Source of the DNA: JBMCWH01 sp048621635
GTDB taxonomy: Bacteria > Patescibacteriota > WWE3 > JAUXAW01 > JAYEID01
Reading direction: 5' to 3'
DNA length: 6,029 nucleotides
NCBI GenBank assembly: GCA_048621635.1
Contig: JBMCWH010000025.1
Span: forward strand, 1-6,029
Shown: piece after piece, positions 1-5,406 of the stretch
Layout: every line of letters begins with the position of its first letter
How positions within the stretch are numbered: the stretch's first letter is position 1
Program-made: the position numbers and the translations under genes
The notes under the pieces: generated by a model
Databases searched by the model: none
What the model was told of the DNA's origin: nothing
The model's input: only the letters and a program-made list of their open reading frames with translations

Positions 1-5
1 TAATT

Positions 6-1016
6 ATGTCTATGTTTTCTAAGAAAATTGCTATTGATTTAGGAACAGCAAATTCCCTTGTTTATGAGGTTGGGAAAGGTATTATTCTAAACGAGCCAAC
101 AGTGGTTGCTGTTACTGTGGATGATGGGAAGGTAGTAGCGGTGGGGGAATCTGCTAAAGATATGTTGGGACGTACGCCAACGAATATAAAGACTAGCCAT
201 CCAATGAAGAGTGGTGTTATAGCTGATTACGCGGTTACGGAAGCATTGCTGAAGTATTTTTTAGATGAGGTTTGTGGATCCTCTCGTCTTGTCCGTCCTG
301 AAGTTATGGTTACCGTTCCTGTGGGTGTTACTTCTGTGGAATCTCGGGCAGTCTTAGATGCCACTGTTTCTGCTGGTGCTCGTAGTTCTTATCTTGTTCC
401 TGAACCATTAGCTGCTGCAGTTGGTGCCGAAATACCTGTATCAGAACCTCGAGGGCATATGATAATTAATTCTGGAGGAGGTGCAACAGAGGTTGCGGTT
501 ATTTCCTTAGGTGGTGTTGTAGTACAAGGTAGTGTGCGTGTGGCTGGTAACCGCATTGACGAGGCTATTGCCGATCATTTGCGAAGGGAATATAACCTTA
601 CTATTGGGGAACAGACAGCAGAAGCAATTAAAATTGAGATTGGTTCTGCTCTTCCTTTGCCGGAGAATATATCTAGGGAAGTAAAAGGTCGGGATAGTGT
701 GTCTGGTTTACCCAAAGTGGTCGAGGTAACTTCTCATGAGATTACTGCTGCTATGGAACGTCCTTTGTCGGAAATGGTGGCTGTAATTCAGTCTGTGTTG
801 GAAAAAACACCGCCGGAACTGGCTAGCGATGTTATTGATAGGGGAATGGTCCTTGCTGGGGGTACATCTATGTTGCGAGGGTTGAATCGACGGTTAACTC
901 AAGCAACTGGTGTACCTGTCCACGTAGCAGACGAACCTCTGCTCTGTGTTATCAAAGGTTGTGGGGAAGTGATAAGAAACTTAGAGGTGTTTAAAAAACA
1001 TCTTACAATGAAGTAG
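6..1016 (+). CDS. mreB: MreB-like rod-shape actin homologue
   Basis: Bacterial actin that forms membrane-bound filaments and guides cell-wall synthesis in rod-shaped cells. The 336 residues match the usual MreB length. Phosphate-1 is IDLGTANSLVY (10-20, Asp11). The presumed catalytic Glu is Glu133 in PEPLAAAVGAEIPV. The interdomain stretch DEAI (185-188) is followed by IGEQTAEAIKIEIGSA (200-215). CPPELASD-like TPPELASD (268-275) precedes the adenosine motif RGMVLAGG (279-286), and the C-terminus has VADEPLLCVIKGCG. Phosphate-2 is unusual: the canonical VDIGGGTTE reads INSGGGATE (154-162), so Asp becomes Asn155 (codon AAT, 468-470), Ile becomes Ser156 and the first Thr becomes Ala160. The usual GGD of the next motif is AGN (180-182). 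The ATG at 6 was chosen, but ATG at 12 (MFSKK) is equally possible because the ribosome-binding region lies outside the window. No mreC or mreD follows. The stop TAG lies in a heptamer repeat unit. Family assignment is secure; normal ATPase activity is not. Confidence 0.95.
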   Translation: MSMFSKKIAIDLGTANSLVYEVGKGIILNEPTVVAVTVDDGKVVAVGESAKDMLGRTPTNIKTSHPMKSGVIADYAVTEALLKYFLDEVCGSSRLVRPEVMVTVPVGVTSVESRAVLDATVSAGARSSYLVPEPLAAAVGAEIPVSEPRGHMIINSGGGATEVAVISLGGVVVQGSVRVAGNRIDEAIADHLRREYNLTIGEQTAEAIKIEIGSALPLPENISREVKGRDSVSGLPKVVEVTSHEITAAMERPLSEMVAVIQSVLEKTPPELASDVIDRGMVLAGGTSMLRGLNRRLTQATGVPVHVADEPLLCVIKGCGEVIRNLEVFKKHLTMK

Positions 1017-1048
1017 GATAGTAGCGAGTAGTAAGCATTAAGTGGAAA
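1013..1048 (+). repeat. Heptamer array A at the 3' end of mreB
   Basis: Degenerate 7-bp units run from the last codon of mreB: GTAGGAT plus one extra A, then GTAGCGA, GTAGTAA, GCATTAA and GTGGAAA. The mreB stop codon TAG (1014-1016) is part of the first unit. Units share the form GYAKNAA with the larger array at 3213-3296, and GCATTAA occurs identically in both. The array is short and diverged; the link rests on shared unit sequence and register. Confidence 0.6.
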
Positions 1049-1123
1049 GAACCGCCAAGGATAAACGGTATTTCCTATACATTGTTTAATGGTTTGATCG
1101 CTCAATTGTTAACAATGATAAGT

Positions 1124-1170
1124 TTGAAAATCCTTCAAGGTTACATTCTCAAAAACTTTGAAGGTTTCAA
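1124..1170. other. Intergenic hairpin downstream of mreB
   Basis: Bases 1132-1142 pair with 1154-1164 over 11 bp including one G-U, closing an 11-nt loop. With two single-base bulges the helix extends outward to TTG (1124-1126) and CAA (1168-1170). Only three T follow the core stem on the + strand and four on the - strand, so it is at best a weak terminator for mreB. It may instead be an mRNA 3'-end stabiliser or a fossil repeat. Confidence 0.4.
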
Positions 1171-1236
1171 TAAATAGAGAAAAAGAGACTATTAACCAGT
1201 AACAGGTAATTAGTAAAACAGCACAATAGGTCTTAT

Positions 1237-1265
1237 TTGTCCTGTTAGTCTTATCTTGGTACTTT
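1237..1265 (+). promoter_or_regulatory. Weak candidate promoter for the GT4-GT26 pair
   Basis: TTGTCC (1237-1242) is separated by 17 bp from TACTTT (1260-1265). The spacing is right but the hexamers match the sigma-70 consensus at only 4/6 and 3/6. Its start point would fall inside heptamer array B, about 45 nt before the GT4 ATG. It is listed because no better promoter is seen in this gap; read-through from mreB is an alternative. Confidence 0.2.
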
Positions 1266-1304
1266 TTGCTTCCTGCTTACTACTTACTGCTTACTACGTG
1301 CTAC
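1263..1304 (-). repeat. Heptamer array B, inverted, before the GT4 gene
   Basis: On the + strand the units read TTTTTGC, TTCCTGC, TTACTAC, TTACTGC, TTACTAC and GTGCTAC. On the - strand they read GTAGCAC, GTAGTAA, GCAGTAA, GTAGTAA, GCAGGAA and GCAAAAA, the same family as arrays A and C. The array ends 13 bp before the GT4 ATG. It fills the region where a Shine-Dalgarno sequence or a -10 element would normally lie, and supplies no purine-rich SD on the coding strand. Confidence 0.65.
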
Positions 1305-1317
1305 TAATTTGCTAATT

Positions 1318-2478
1318 ATGAATATAGGTTTTGATGCTAGCAGAATAACTGTTTCTCAGAGAACAGGGACAGAAAACTATTCTTATTACTTAGCCCAAGC
1401 CCTGGCGCGCGTGGATAAAGATAACAGATACACGCTTTATTTTCGAAAAGAGCCTAGCGAAAAGCTTGTAGATGAACTTGTGGGGGATAAGGACTCATTT
1501 TCTATTAAAGTTATTTCTTGGCCGCGTTTATGGACACAAGGGGGATTAGCTTGGGAGTGTGTTAAAAACCCCCCTGATATTTTGTTTGTGCCTGCCCATA
1601 CCCTTCCCATAATTCGCCACCCTTCTATTTATTCAGTAGTAACTGTCCATGATCTTGGTTTTGAATATTTACCTGAATACCATCAGTTTCCTCAAAAATT
1701 ATATTTAGATAGAATGACCAGATATGCAGCAGCTAGTGCCGATCACATAATTGCTGTGTCTTCTTCTACCAAAAAAGATTTGATCACTAAATTTGGTACC
1801 GAAGAAGAACGTATCACGGTTATTCACGAAGGTGTAGACAAACAGCGTTTTTTTCCTGAGGAAGATACTGCTAAGAAGGTGGTAGAAAAGTATTCTTTAG
1901 ATTTTCCCTATATTCTTTTTGTGGGTACAGTCCAACCTAGAAAGAATTTGCGTCGTTTAATAAAAGCGTTTTCTCTTCTTGTAACTTCTAAGAGAAATTC
2001 TTTAGAAAAAGTAGGGAAGGCGAGTAACTTAAAATTACTTCTTGCTGGTAAACCAGGATGGCTTTACGATGATATTTATTCTGCTCCTACTGAGTTTGGT
2101 GTTGCTGATCGGGTTAAGTTTCTGGGCCATGTTCCGGGAGAAGACTTACCCGGTCTTTACCAACAGGCTATTTGTTTTTGTCTACCTAGCTTGTACGAGG
2201 GGTTTGGTTTGCCGGTTTTAGAATCAATGGCTTCGGGTACTCCGGTGGTGCTTGCTAACGTGTCTAGTCTTCCTGAGGTGGGAGGCGAAGCTGCAATTTA
2301 TGTTGATCCTTATAGTGCTGAAAGTATTGCGCAGGGGTTATTTGAGCTGTTAAGTCTTGCGGGTTCTTCGGAGTACGAAAAGCTTGTTAGTGATGGATTT
2401 GCACGTGTAAATAAATTTACCTGGGAGCAGTGCGCCAGAAGAACTTTAGCTGTGCTTGCTCTGGGTGGTAGTGACTAG
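1318..2478 (+). CDS. GT4-family glycosyltransferase
   Basis: Retaining GT-B glycosyltransferase of family 4 (group 1), expected to transfer a sugar from a nucleotide-sugar donor to a growing surface glycan or lipid-linked oligosaccharide on the cytoplasmic side. Counting from the ATG (386 residues), the N-terminal Rossmann domain begins NIGFDASRIT and has an RTGTENYSYYL loop at about 15-25 for the acceptor/phosphate region, then VTVHDLGFEYLP near 108-119. The second domain starts at about 198 with YILFVGTVQPRKNLRRLI, and FLGHVPGEDLPGLYQQA leads into the EX7E motif EGFGLPVLE (Glu294 and Glu302) followed by SMASGTPVV. The reading frame extends to a TTG at 1309 (three codons earlier), but ATG at 1318 fits the family N-terminus better. 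There is no clear Shine-Dalgarno site. The GT26 gene begins 9 bp after the stop, so the two are probably cotranscribed. Donor and acceptor cannot be told from sequence. Confidence 0.92.
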   Translation: MNIGFDASRITVSQRTGTENYSYYLAQALARVDKDNRYTLYFRKEPSEKLVDELVGDKDSFSIKVISWPRLWTQGGLAWECVKNPPDILFVPAHTLPIIRHPSIYSVVTVHDLGFEYLPEYHQFPQKLYLDRMTRYAAASADHIIAVSSSTKKDLITKFGTEEERITVIHEGVDKQRFFPEEDTAKKVVEKYSLDFPYILFVGTVQPRKNLRRLIKAFSLLVTSKRNSLEKVGKASNLKLLLAGKPGWLYDDIYSAPTEFGVADRVKFLGHVPGEDLPGLYQQAICFCLPSLYEGFGLPVLESMASGTPVVLANVSSLPEVGGEAAIYVDPYSAESIAQGLFELLSLAGSSEYEKLVSDGFARVNKFTWEQCARRTLAVLALGGSD

Positions 2479-2487
2479 ATTGTTGAT

Positions 2488-3237
2488 ATGAAAATCTTAG
2501 GTGTAGGTGTGGATAACGTAAGTATGCAAGAAGCCTTGCAAAAGCTGGAGAAGCTAATAACCAGTGGGCGGCTGCATAACTATATTGTTACTCCCAATCC
2601 CGAATTTATTGTTGCTGCGCAAAAAGATCCAGATTTTAAAAATATCTTAAATGCAGCAGATTTAAGTATTCCTGATGGTATTGGCCTTTTAGCAGCTTCC
2701 CATTTGTTGAGTGGCAGTATTAAAGGGCGAGTGACAGGTGTTGATTTTGTGACTCTGTCTTGTGCTTTGGCTGCAGAGCGGGGTTGGGAGGTTTTTTTCC
2801 TAGGGGCAGCTCCTAGTGTAGCTGAGCGCGCAGCCTCTAAACTAAAAGATAAATATCCCCACCTAAAAATTGCTGGTACTTATGCAGGTGATGGCTCTTC
2901 TCGAGGGGACAAGGATACTAAGGAAGCTGTTTCCCAAGCTGCAGAAGAAGAAAAACCTATTGATCTTTTGTTTGTAGCTTACGGGCATGGAAAACAAGAA
3001 AAATGGATTGCACGCAATCTTTCAGATCTTCCTGTAGCTGTGGCTGTGGGAGTGGGGGGTGCCTTTGATTTTATAGCAGGCGAAGTTCCGAGAGCGCCTA
3101 GATTTTTTAGACTTTTGGGGTTGGAATGGCTTTTCCGTTTAATTGTCCAGCCCGGGCGGATTAAGAGAATTTATCGTGCAGTTGTAGTTTTTCCCTGGTT
3201 AGTACTAAAAAAGCAGTTAGTAGGAAGTAGGAAGTAG
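2488..3237 (+). CDS. WecG/TagA/CpsF-family glycosyltransferase (GT26)
   Basis: Membrane-associated transferase of the family that adds an N-acetylmannosamine-type sugar (or UDP-ManNAcA, glucose or similar) to a polyprenyl-pyrophosphate-linked sugar in teichoic acid, enterobacterial common antigen or capsule synthesis. The 249 residues match the family length. Diagnostic blocks are NYIVTPNPEF (31-40; Thr35 and Asn37), the catalytic Asp63 in IPDGIGLL, RVTGVDF, FFLGAAPSVAERAASKL, LLFVAYGHGKQEKWI and VGVGGAFDFIAGEVPRAP. The basic, hydrophobic tail (LGLEWLFRLIVQPGRIKRIYRA and beyond) is the part that peripherally docks these enzymes to the membrane. Position directly after the GT4 gene suggests a shared surface-glycan pathway. 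No Shine-Dalgarno site is evident before the ATG. The last residues, LVGSRK, and the TAG stop are encoded by heptamer repeat, so the native C-terminus may have been replaced or extended. The sugar specificity is unknown. Confidence 0.93.
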   Translation: MKILGVGVDNVSMQEALQKLEKLITSGRLHNYIVTPNPEFIVAAQKDPDFKNILNAADLSIPDGIGLLAASHLLSGSIKGRVTGVDFVTLSCALAAERGWEVFFLGAAPSVAERAASKLKDKYPHLKIAGTYAGDGSSRGDKDTKEAVSQAAEEEKPIDLLFVAYGHGKQEKWIARNLSDLPVAVAVGVGGAFDFIAGEVPRAPRFFRLLGLEWLFRLIVQPGRIKRIYRAVVVFPWLVLKKQLVGSRK

Positions 3238-3296
3238 GAAGTAGGAAGTAGGAAGTAGGAAGCAGATAGTAGAAAGCATTAAGCATCAAGCTTCAA
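3213..3296 (+). repeat. Heptamer array C, GTAGGAA tandem repeat
   Basis: Twelve consecutive 7-bp units span 84 bp. GCAGTTA comes first, then six perfect copies of GTAGGAA (3220-3261), then GCAGATA, GTAGAAA, GCATTAA, GCATCAA and GCTTCAA. The unit consensus is about GYAKNAA. The first units are coding: the GT26 stop TAG (3235-3237) is in the third perfect copy. A perfect core with decayed edges is the pattern expected from slippage expansion of an older array. Similar heptanucleotide repeats (STRR) are known from cyanobacteria; no relation is implied. Confidence 0.9.
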
Positions 3297-3303
3297 AAAG
3301 GAT

Positions 3304-3324
3304 TCGTATATCGTATTTCGTATA
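3304..3324 (+). repeat. TCGTATA heptamer array in register with array C
   Basis: Three units, TCGTATA, TCGTATT and TCGTATA, differ at one base. Exactly one 7-bp linker (AAAGGAT, 3297-3303) separates them from array C, so 3213-3324 is 16 units of 7 bp in one unbroken register although the unit sequence changes. Confidence 0.7.
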
Positions 3325-3369
3325 GAGAAGTGTGGCTTTTTTACTTCGCCAGTGGTCTTATTTTTCCCC

Positions 3370-3397
3370 TTGACAAAGTTTGCCTATACGCTAAAAT
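3370..3397 (+). promoter_or_regulatory. Strong sigma-70-type promoter of the orphan unit
   Basis: A perfect -35 TTGACA (3370-3375), a 16-bp spacer and -10 TAAAAT (3392-3397, 5/6 match). Transcription should begin near 3404. The first downstream landmark is the intrinsic terminator ending at 3569, so the promoter appears to drive a short RNA rather than a protein gene. Confidence 0.75.
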
Positions 3398-3403
3398 CGA
3401 ATC

Positions 3404-3569
3404 ACCGCTTACTAAAAGTTGGAGGCAGGCACGAAAAGCACCTATGCAATTGAATATTCCTTCTTTTTGCCGCACAAAAAAAGGGTTAGAGGCTACAAAA
3501 GCACTTTCAACCCCGGCGGTAGCTTGGTCATACTTTATTTAGGAGCCGGAGCTACCTCCGGGGTTTTTT
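3404..3569 (+). ncRNA. Candidate small RNA or attenuated leader, about 165 nt
   Basis: The interval lies between a near-consensus promoter and a strong intrinsic terminator and has no convincing gene: the overlapping open frames (3330-3542 and 3419-3613) have low-complexity products, no good start signal, and extend beyond the unit at one end. Structure seen by eye: an imperfect direct repeat (3427-3441 against 3490-3504, 12/15, both ending AAAAGCAC). There are also two pairings that compete with the terminator: AGGCTAC (3490-3496) with GTAGCTT (3519-3525) would sequester its 5' arm, and GGAGGCAG (3421-3428) with CTACCTCC (3552-3559, one mismatch) its 3' arm. It matches no RNA family I recognise (not tRNA, 5S, tmRNA, SRP or RNase P). 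It could be a stand-alone sRNA, or a riboswitch/attenuator whose read-through adds to glgA expression. The start is inferred from promoter spacing. Confidence 0.5.
3509..3569 (+). terminator. Intrinsic terminator of the orphan unit
   Basis: AACCCCGGCGGTAGCT (3509-3524) pairs with AGCTACCTCCGGGGTT (3550-3565), 15 of 16 positions, around a 25-nt loop. A run of six T begins at 3564. The 3' arm can also form a small local hairpin, CCGGA (3546-3550) with TCCGG (3557-3561). The stem and T-run are strong enough to expect efficient termination. Confidence 0.85.
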
Positions 3570-3702
3570 ATGTATGTATTTTATTACTTAGTGGATTCGT
3601 TAAGCACGGGTAGAATTTTTTTAGATCAAGATCACGAATTAAAAACTTTTCCTTTCTGGCAAAACGTGCGGGAGCTGTGATTCAGAGGATATTGTACGAG
3701 AT
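3570..3702. other. Spacer between the orphan unit and the glgA promoter
   Basis: No gene is supported here. A TAGAAT (3611-3616) resembles a -10 element, but the -35 at correct spacing (TTAGTG, 3588-3593) is poor. GATC occurs twice, 2 bp apart, near 3624-3633. Nothing else stands out. Together with the orphan unit it makes up the long GT26-glgA gap. Confidence 0.4.
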
Positions 3703-3731
3703 TTGCCAACAAAGAATGTTTGAGCTATAAT
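3703..3731 (+). promoter_or_regulatory. glgA promoter
   Basis: TTGCCA (3703-3708, 5/6 match to the -35 consensus), a 17-bp spacer and a perfect TATAAT (3726-3731). Transcription should begin near 3738, giving a 5' leader of about 40 nt that contains AGGACAAGTCCT (3740-3751), a self-complementary stretch. Confidence 0.8.
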
Positions 3732-3766
3732 TGCAAACAAGGACAAGTCCTCTCCTTCTAACAAGC

Positions 3767-3770
3767 AGGA
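3767..3770 (+). promoter_or_regulatory. Ribosome binding site of glgA
   Basis: AGGA lies 7 nt before the ATG at 3778 and supports that start. It is the only recognisable Shine-Dalgarno site among the four starts whose upstream sequence is in the window; GT4, GT26 and GH57 have none. Confidence 0.65.
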
Positions 3771-3777
3771 TAGTATT

Positions 3778-5370
3778 ATGAATCCATCCTTTCTAGATCA
3801 GCTTCAGAAATCATTACTGCCCCAATCCAGAAAAAATATTAGAGTTCTTATGGTAGCACCAGAATGTACGCCTTACGCTAACGTTGGCGGCTTTTCCCGT
3901 GTTTTAGGTTATCTTTCCCGCGAATTTGTCTCTATGGGTGTGGATGTACGCGTGTTTATGCCCAAATTTGGGCAAATTGACGAAGAGAAGTACCCTATGG
4001 AGATGGTGGTAGAGGGTTTGCACGTTCCTACAGGTGCAAACGGAGATGGGAAGGATTCTTTAATTTGTAATGTCAAAACTTATCAAGTTCCCGGCGGAGC
4101 ACCGGTATATTTTTTGGAAAATATGGAGTATTACGAGAAGCGGGCTAATGTTTATGGCTATTCTGATGATCCTTTAAGGTGGGCATTGCTTTCGAGAGGG
4201 GCGTTGGAGTTTTTGCGTTGCACAGATTCCTTAGATGACCCAGAAATAAAAGATTGGCTGCCTCATGTTATTCACTGTAACGATTGGGAGACAGGACATA
4301 TACCCAATTATCTGGCAACTGTTTACAAAAATGATCCACGTTTGATGAGCATTGCCACAGTTTTTACTGTTCATAATCTCCAGTACCAGGGAATGTTCGA
4401 TCACCGTAATGTTAGTGAACTTGATTTAGACGATGGAAAGAGCGCTATCGCTCCTTTCTTTTCTGAACGTTTGGGTAAACAGAATTTTATGCGGCGTGGA
4501 ATAATGTATGCGGATGTGGTTAATGCTGTTTCTAAGACTTATGCTAAGGAAATTCTGACTTCTGAGTTTGGGGAAGGTTTAGATAAACTTCTCTTGGAGG
4601 TTCGTTCTAAGTTGTTTGGTGTAGTTAACGGTATTGATTATGACGAATTTGACCCTTCTAATGATAAGCTCATTGCCCAGAATTATGATGTTGATCATAT
4701 AGAAAAGCGGAGTGCTAACAAGCTTGCGTTGCAAGAAGAGTTTGATCTTCCCCAAAGCGAGGACACTTTTGTGCTTGGGCATGTTGGCCGATTGGCAGAT
4801 CAAAAAGGTTTAGATTTAACTTGTCAGGCTATGTGGCCTTTTTTGAAAGACTTTGATGCTCAGTTTGTGGTAATTGGGGATGGAGACAGTGAATACAAAG
4901 AGAGCTTGCGCAAGTTAAAGGAGGAGTATCCAGATAAGGTAGGGTTGCATCTTATGGCTAACTTTACACTTCCTCGTCTTGTCTTTTCGGGTGCAGATGT
5001 TATGGTTCTCCCTTCCAAATTTGAGCCTTGTGGTATTGTTCAGCTGGAAGCTATGCGTTACGGGGCAATACCCATTGTCCGTGCTGTGGGTGGTTTGGCA
5101 GATACTGTTGAGAATTTTGATTCGCGAACAGGGGAGGGGACAGGTTTTGTTTTCCAAGATTATGATAAGTGGGGATATTTTGCCCAGCTAGTCCGCGCTT
5201 ACGAGAATTTTCAACGCCCTAATATTTGGTACCGCTTGATAGAGCAGGCTATGTCTCAGGACTTTTCTTGGAAGCACAGTGCGGAAGAATATCTGGAACT
5301 TTATCAAAAAGCAATTCATTTCCACCGCCAAGATTTGATTGCTGAAGGTGTTCTTCCTGCTTCAGAATAA
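3778..5370 (+). CDS. glgA: Glycogen/starch synthase (GT5)
   Basis: Glycogen synthase transfers glucose, usually from ADP-glucose, to the non-reducing end of an alpha-1,4-glucan. The 530 residues are somewhat longer than typical bacterial GlgA (about 480), partly through a 20-residue N-terminal extension. Family blocks in order: RVLMVAPECTPYANVGG (22-38), HCNDWETGHIP (166-176), FTVHNLQYQG (196-205), VNAVSKTYAKEI (248-259), GVVNGIDYDEFDP (281-293), GHVGRLADQKGLDL (334-347, with Arg338 and Lys343 at the phosphate-binding positions), and PSKFEPCGIVQLEAMRYGA (412-430, catalytic-region Glu416), then VGGLADTV. The striking change is at the KxGG donor loop: the Lys is Asn35 and the usual GGLADV reads GGFSRV, while the C-terminal donor site looks intact. 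The enzyme may be active with altered donor handling. It has its own promoter and Shine-Dalgarno site, and a GH57 gene follows 36 bp downstream, pointing to storage glucan or a related alpha-glucan. GT5 membership is certain; the donor is not. Confidence 0.93.
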   Translation: MNPSFLDQLQKSLLPQSRKNIRVLMVAPECTPYANVGGFSRVLGYLSREFVSMGVDVRVFMPKFGQIDEEKYPMEMVVEGLHVPTGANGDGKDSLICNVKTYQVPGGAPVYFLENMEYYEKRANVYGYSDDPLRWALLSRGALEFLRCTDSLDDPEIKDWLPHVIHCNDWETGHIPNYLATVYKNDPRLMSIATVFTVHNLQYQGMFDHRNVSELDLDDGKSAIAPFFSERLGKQNFMRRGIMYADVVNAVSKTYAKEILTSEFGEGLDKLLLEVRSKLFGVVNGIDYDEFDPSNDKLIAQNYDVDHIEKRSANKLALQEEFDLPQSEDTFVLGHVGRLADQKGLDLTCQAMWPFLKDFDAQFVVIGDGDSEYKESLRKLKEEYPDKVGLHLMANFTLPRLVFSGADVMVLPSKFEPCGIVQLEAMRYGAIPIVRAVGGLADTVENFDSRTGEGTGFVFQDYDKWGYFAQLVRAYENFQRPNIWYRLIEQAMSQDFSWKHSAEEYLELYQKAIHFHRQDLIAEGVLPASE

Positions 5371-5406
5371 TATTTTTTGATTTGTTAATTAGCTTATTTT
5401 ATTCCT

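Larger units (their letters stand above)
1021..1304. repeat. Imperfect inverted repeat made by arrays A and B
   Basis: Bases 1021-1041 match the reverse complement of 1284-1304 at 18 of 21 positions, so the mreB-GT4 gap is bracketed by inverted copies about 240 bp apart. The arms are stretches of heptamer repeat in opposite orientation. The interior has no ORF, but holds a palindrome at 1105-1116 (ATTGTTAACAAT), a hairpin at 1124-1170, and a second small inverted pair (TAACAGG at 1200-1206 with CCTGTTA at 1241-1247). It resembles a small non-coding element, but no target-site duplication is visible, so mobility is not supported. Confidence 0.5.

Noticed and set aside
899..1105. Minus-strand 68-codon open frame overlapping the mreB 3' end
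   Set aside because: Mostly antisense to mreB, with no family resemblance and no promoter or SD.
1124..1170. Hairpin as a firm mreB terminator
   Set aside because: The stem is good but only three T follow it and it lies over 100 bp after the stop, so it is reported as a hairpin of unknown role.
1021..1304. Insertion sequence or MITE
   Set aside because: No transposase, no target-site duplication, and the inverted arms are simple heptamer repeat, so mobility cannot be claimed; kept only as a repeat and a question.
3213..3324. Tandem repeats as a CRISPR array
   Set aside because: Units are 7 bp with no spacers and there are no cas genes in the window.
3404..3569. Orphan unit as a tRNA, 5S, SRP, tmRNA or RNase P RNA
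   Set aside because: No cloverleaf or T-loop, and none of the conserved core motifs of these RNAs can be found by eye.
3330..3613. Two overlapping small + strand open frames (3330-3542 and 3419-3613)
   Set aside because: No good start signals, low-complexity products, and they run across the promoter or past the terminator of the orphan unit in incompatible frames.
4440..4453. Short hairpin GAGCG/CGCTC inside glgA
   Set aside because: A five-base stem inside coding sequence is expected by chance.
4579..5191. Small open frames inside glgA (4579-4803 -, 4915-5157 -, 4979-5191 +)
   Set aside because: They overlap conserved glgA coding sequence and show no protein family signature; alternate-frame shadows.
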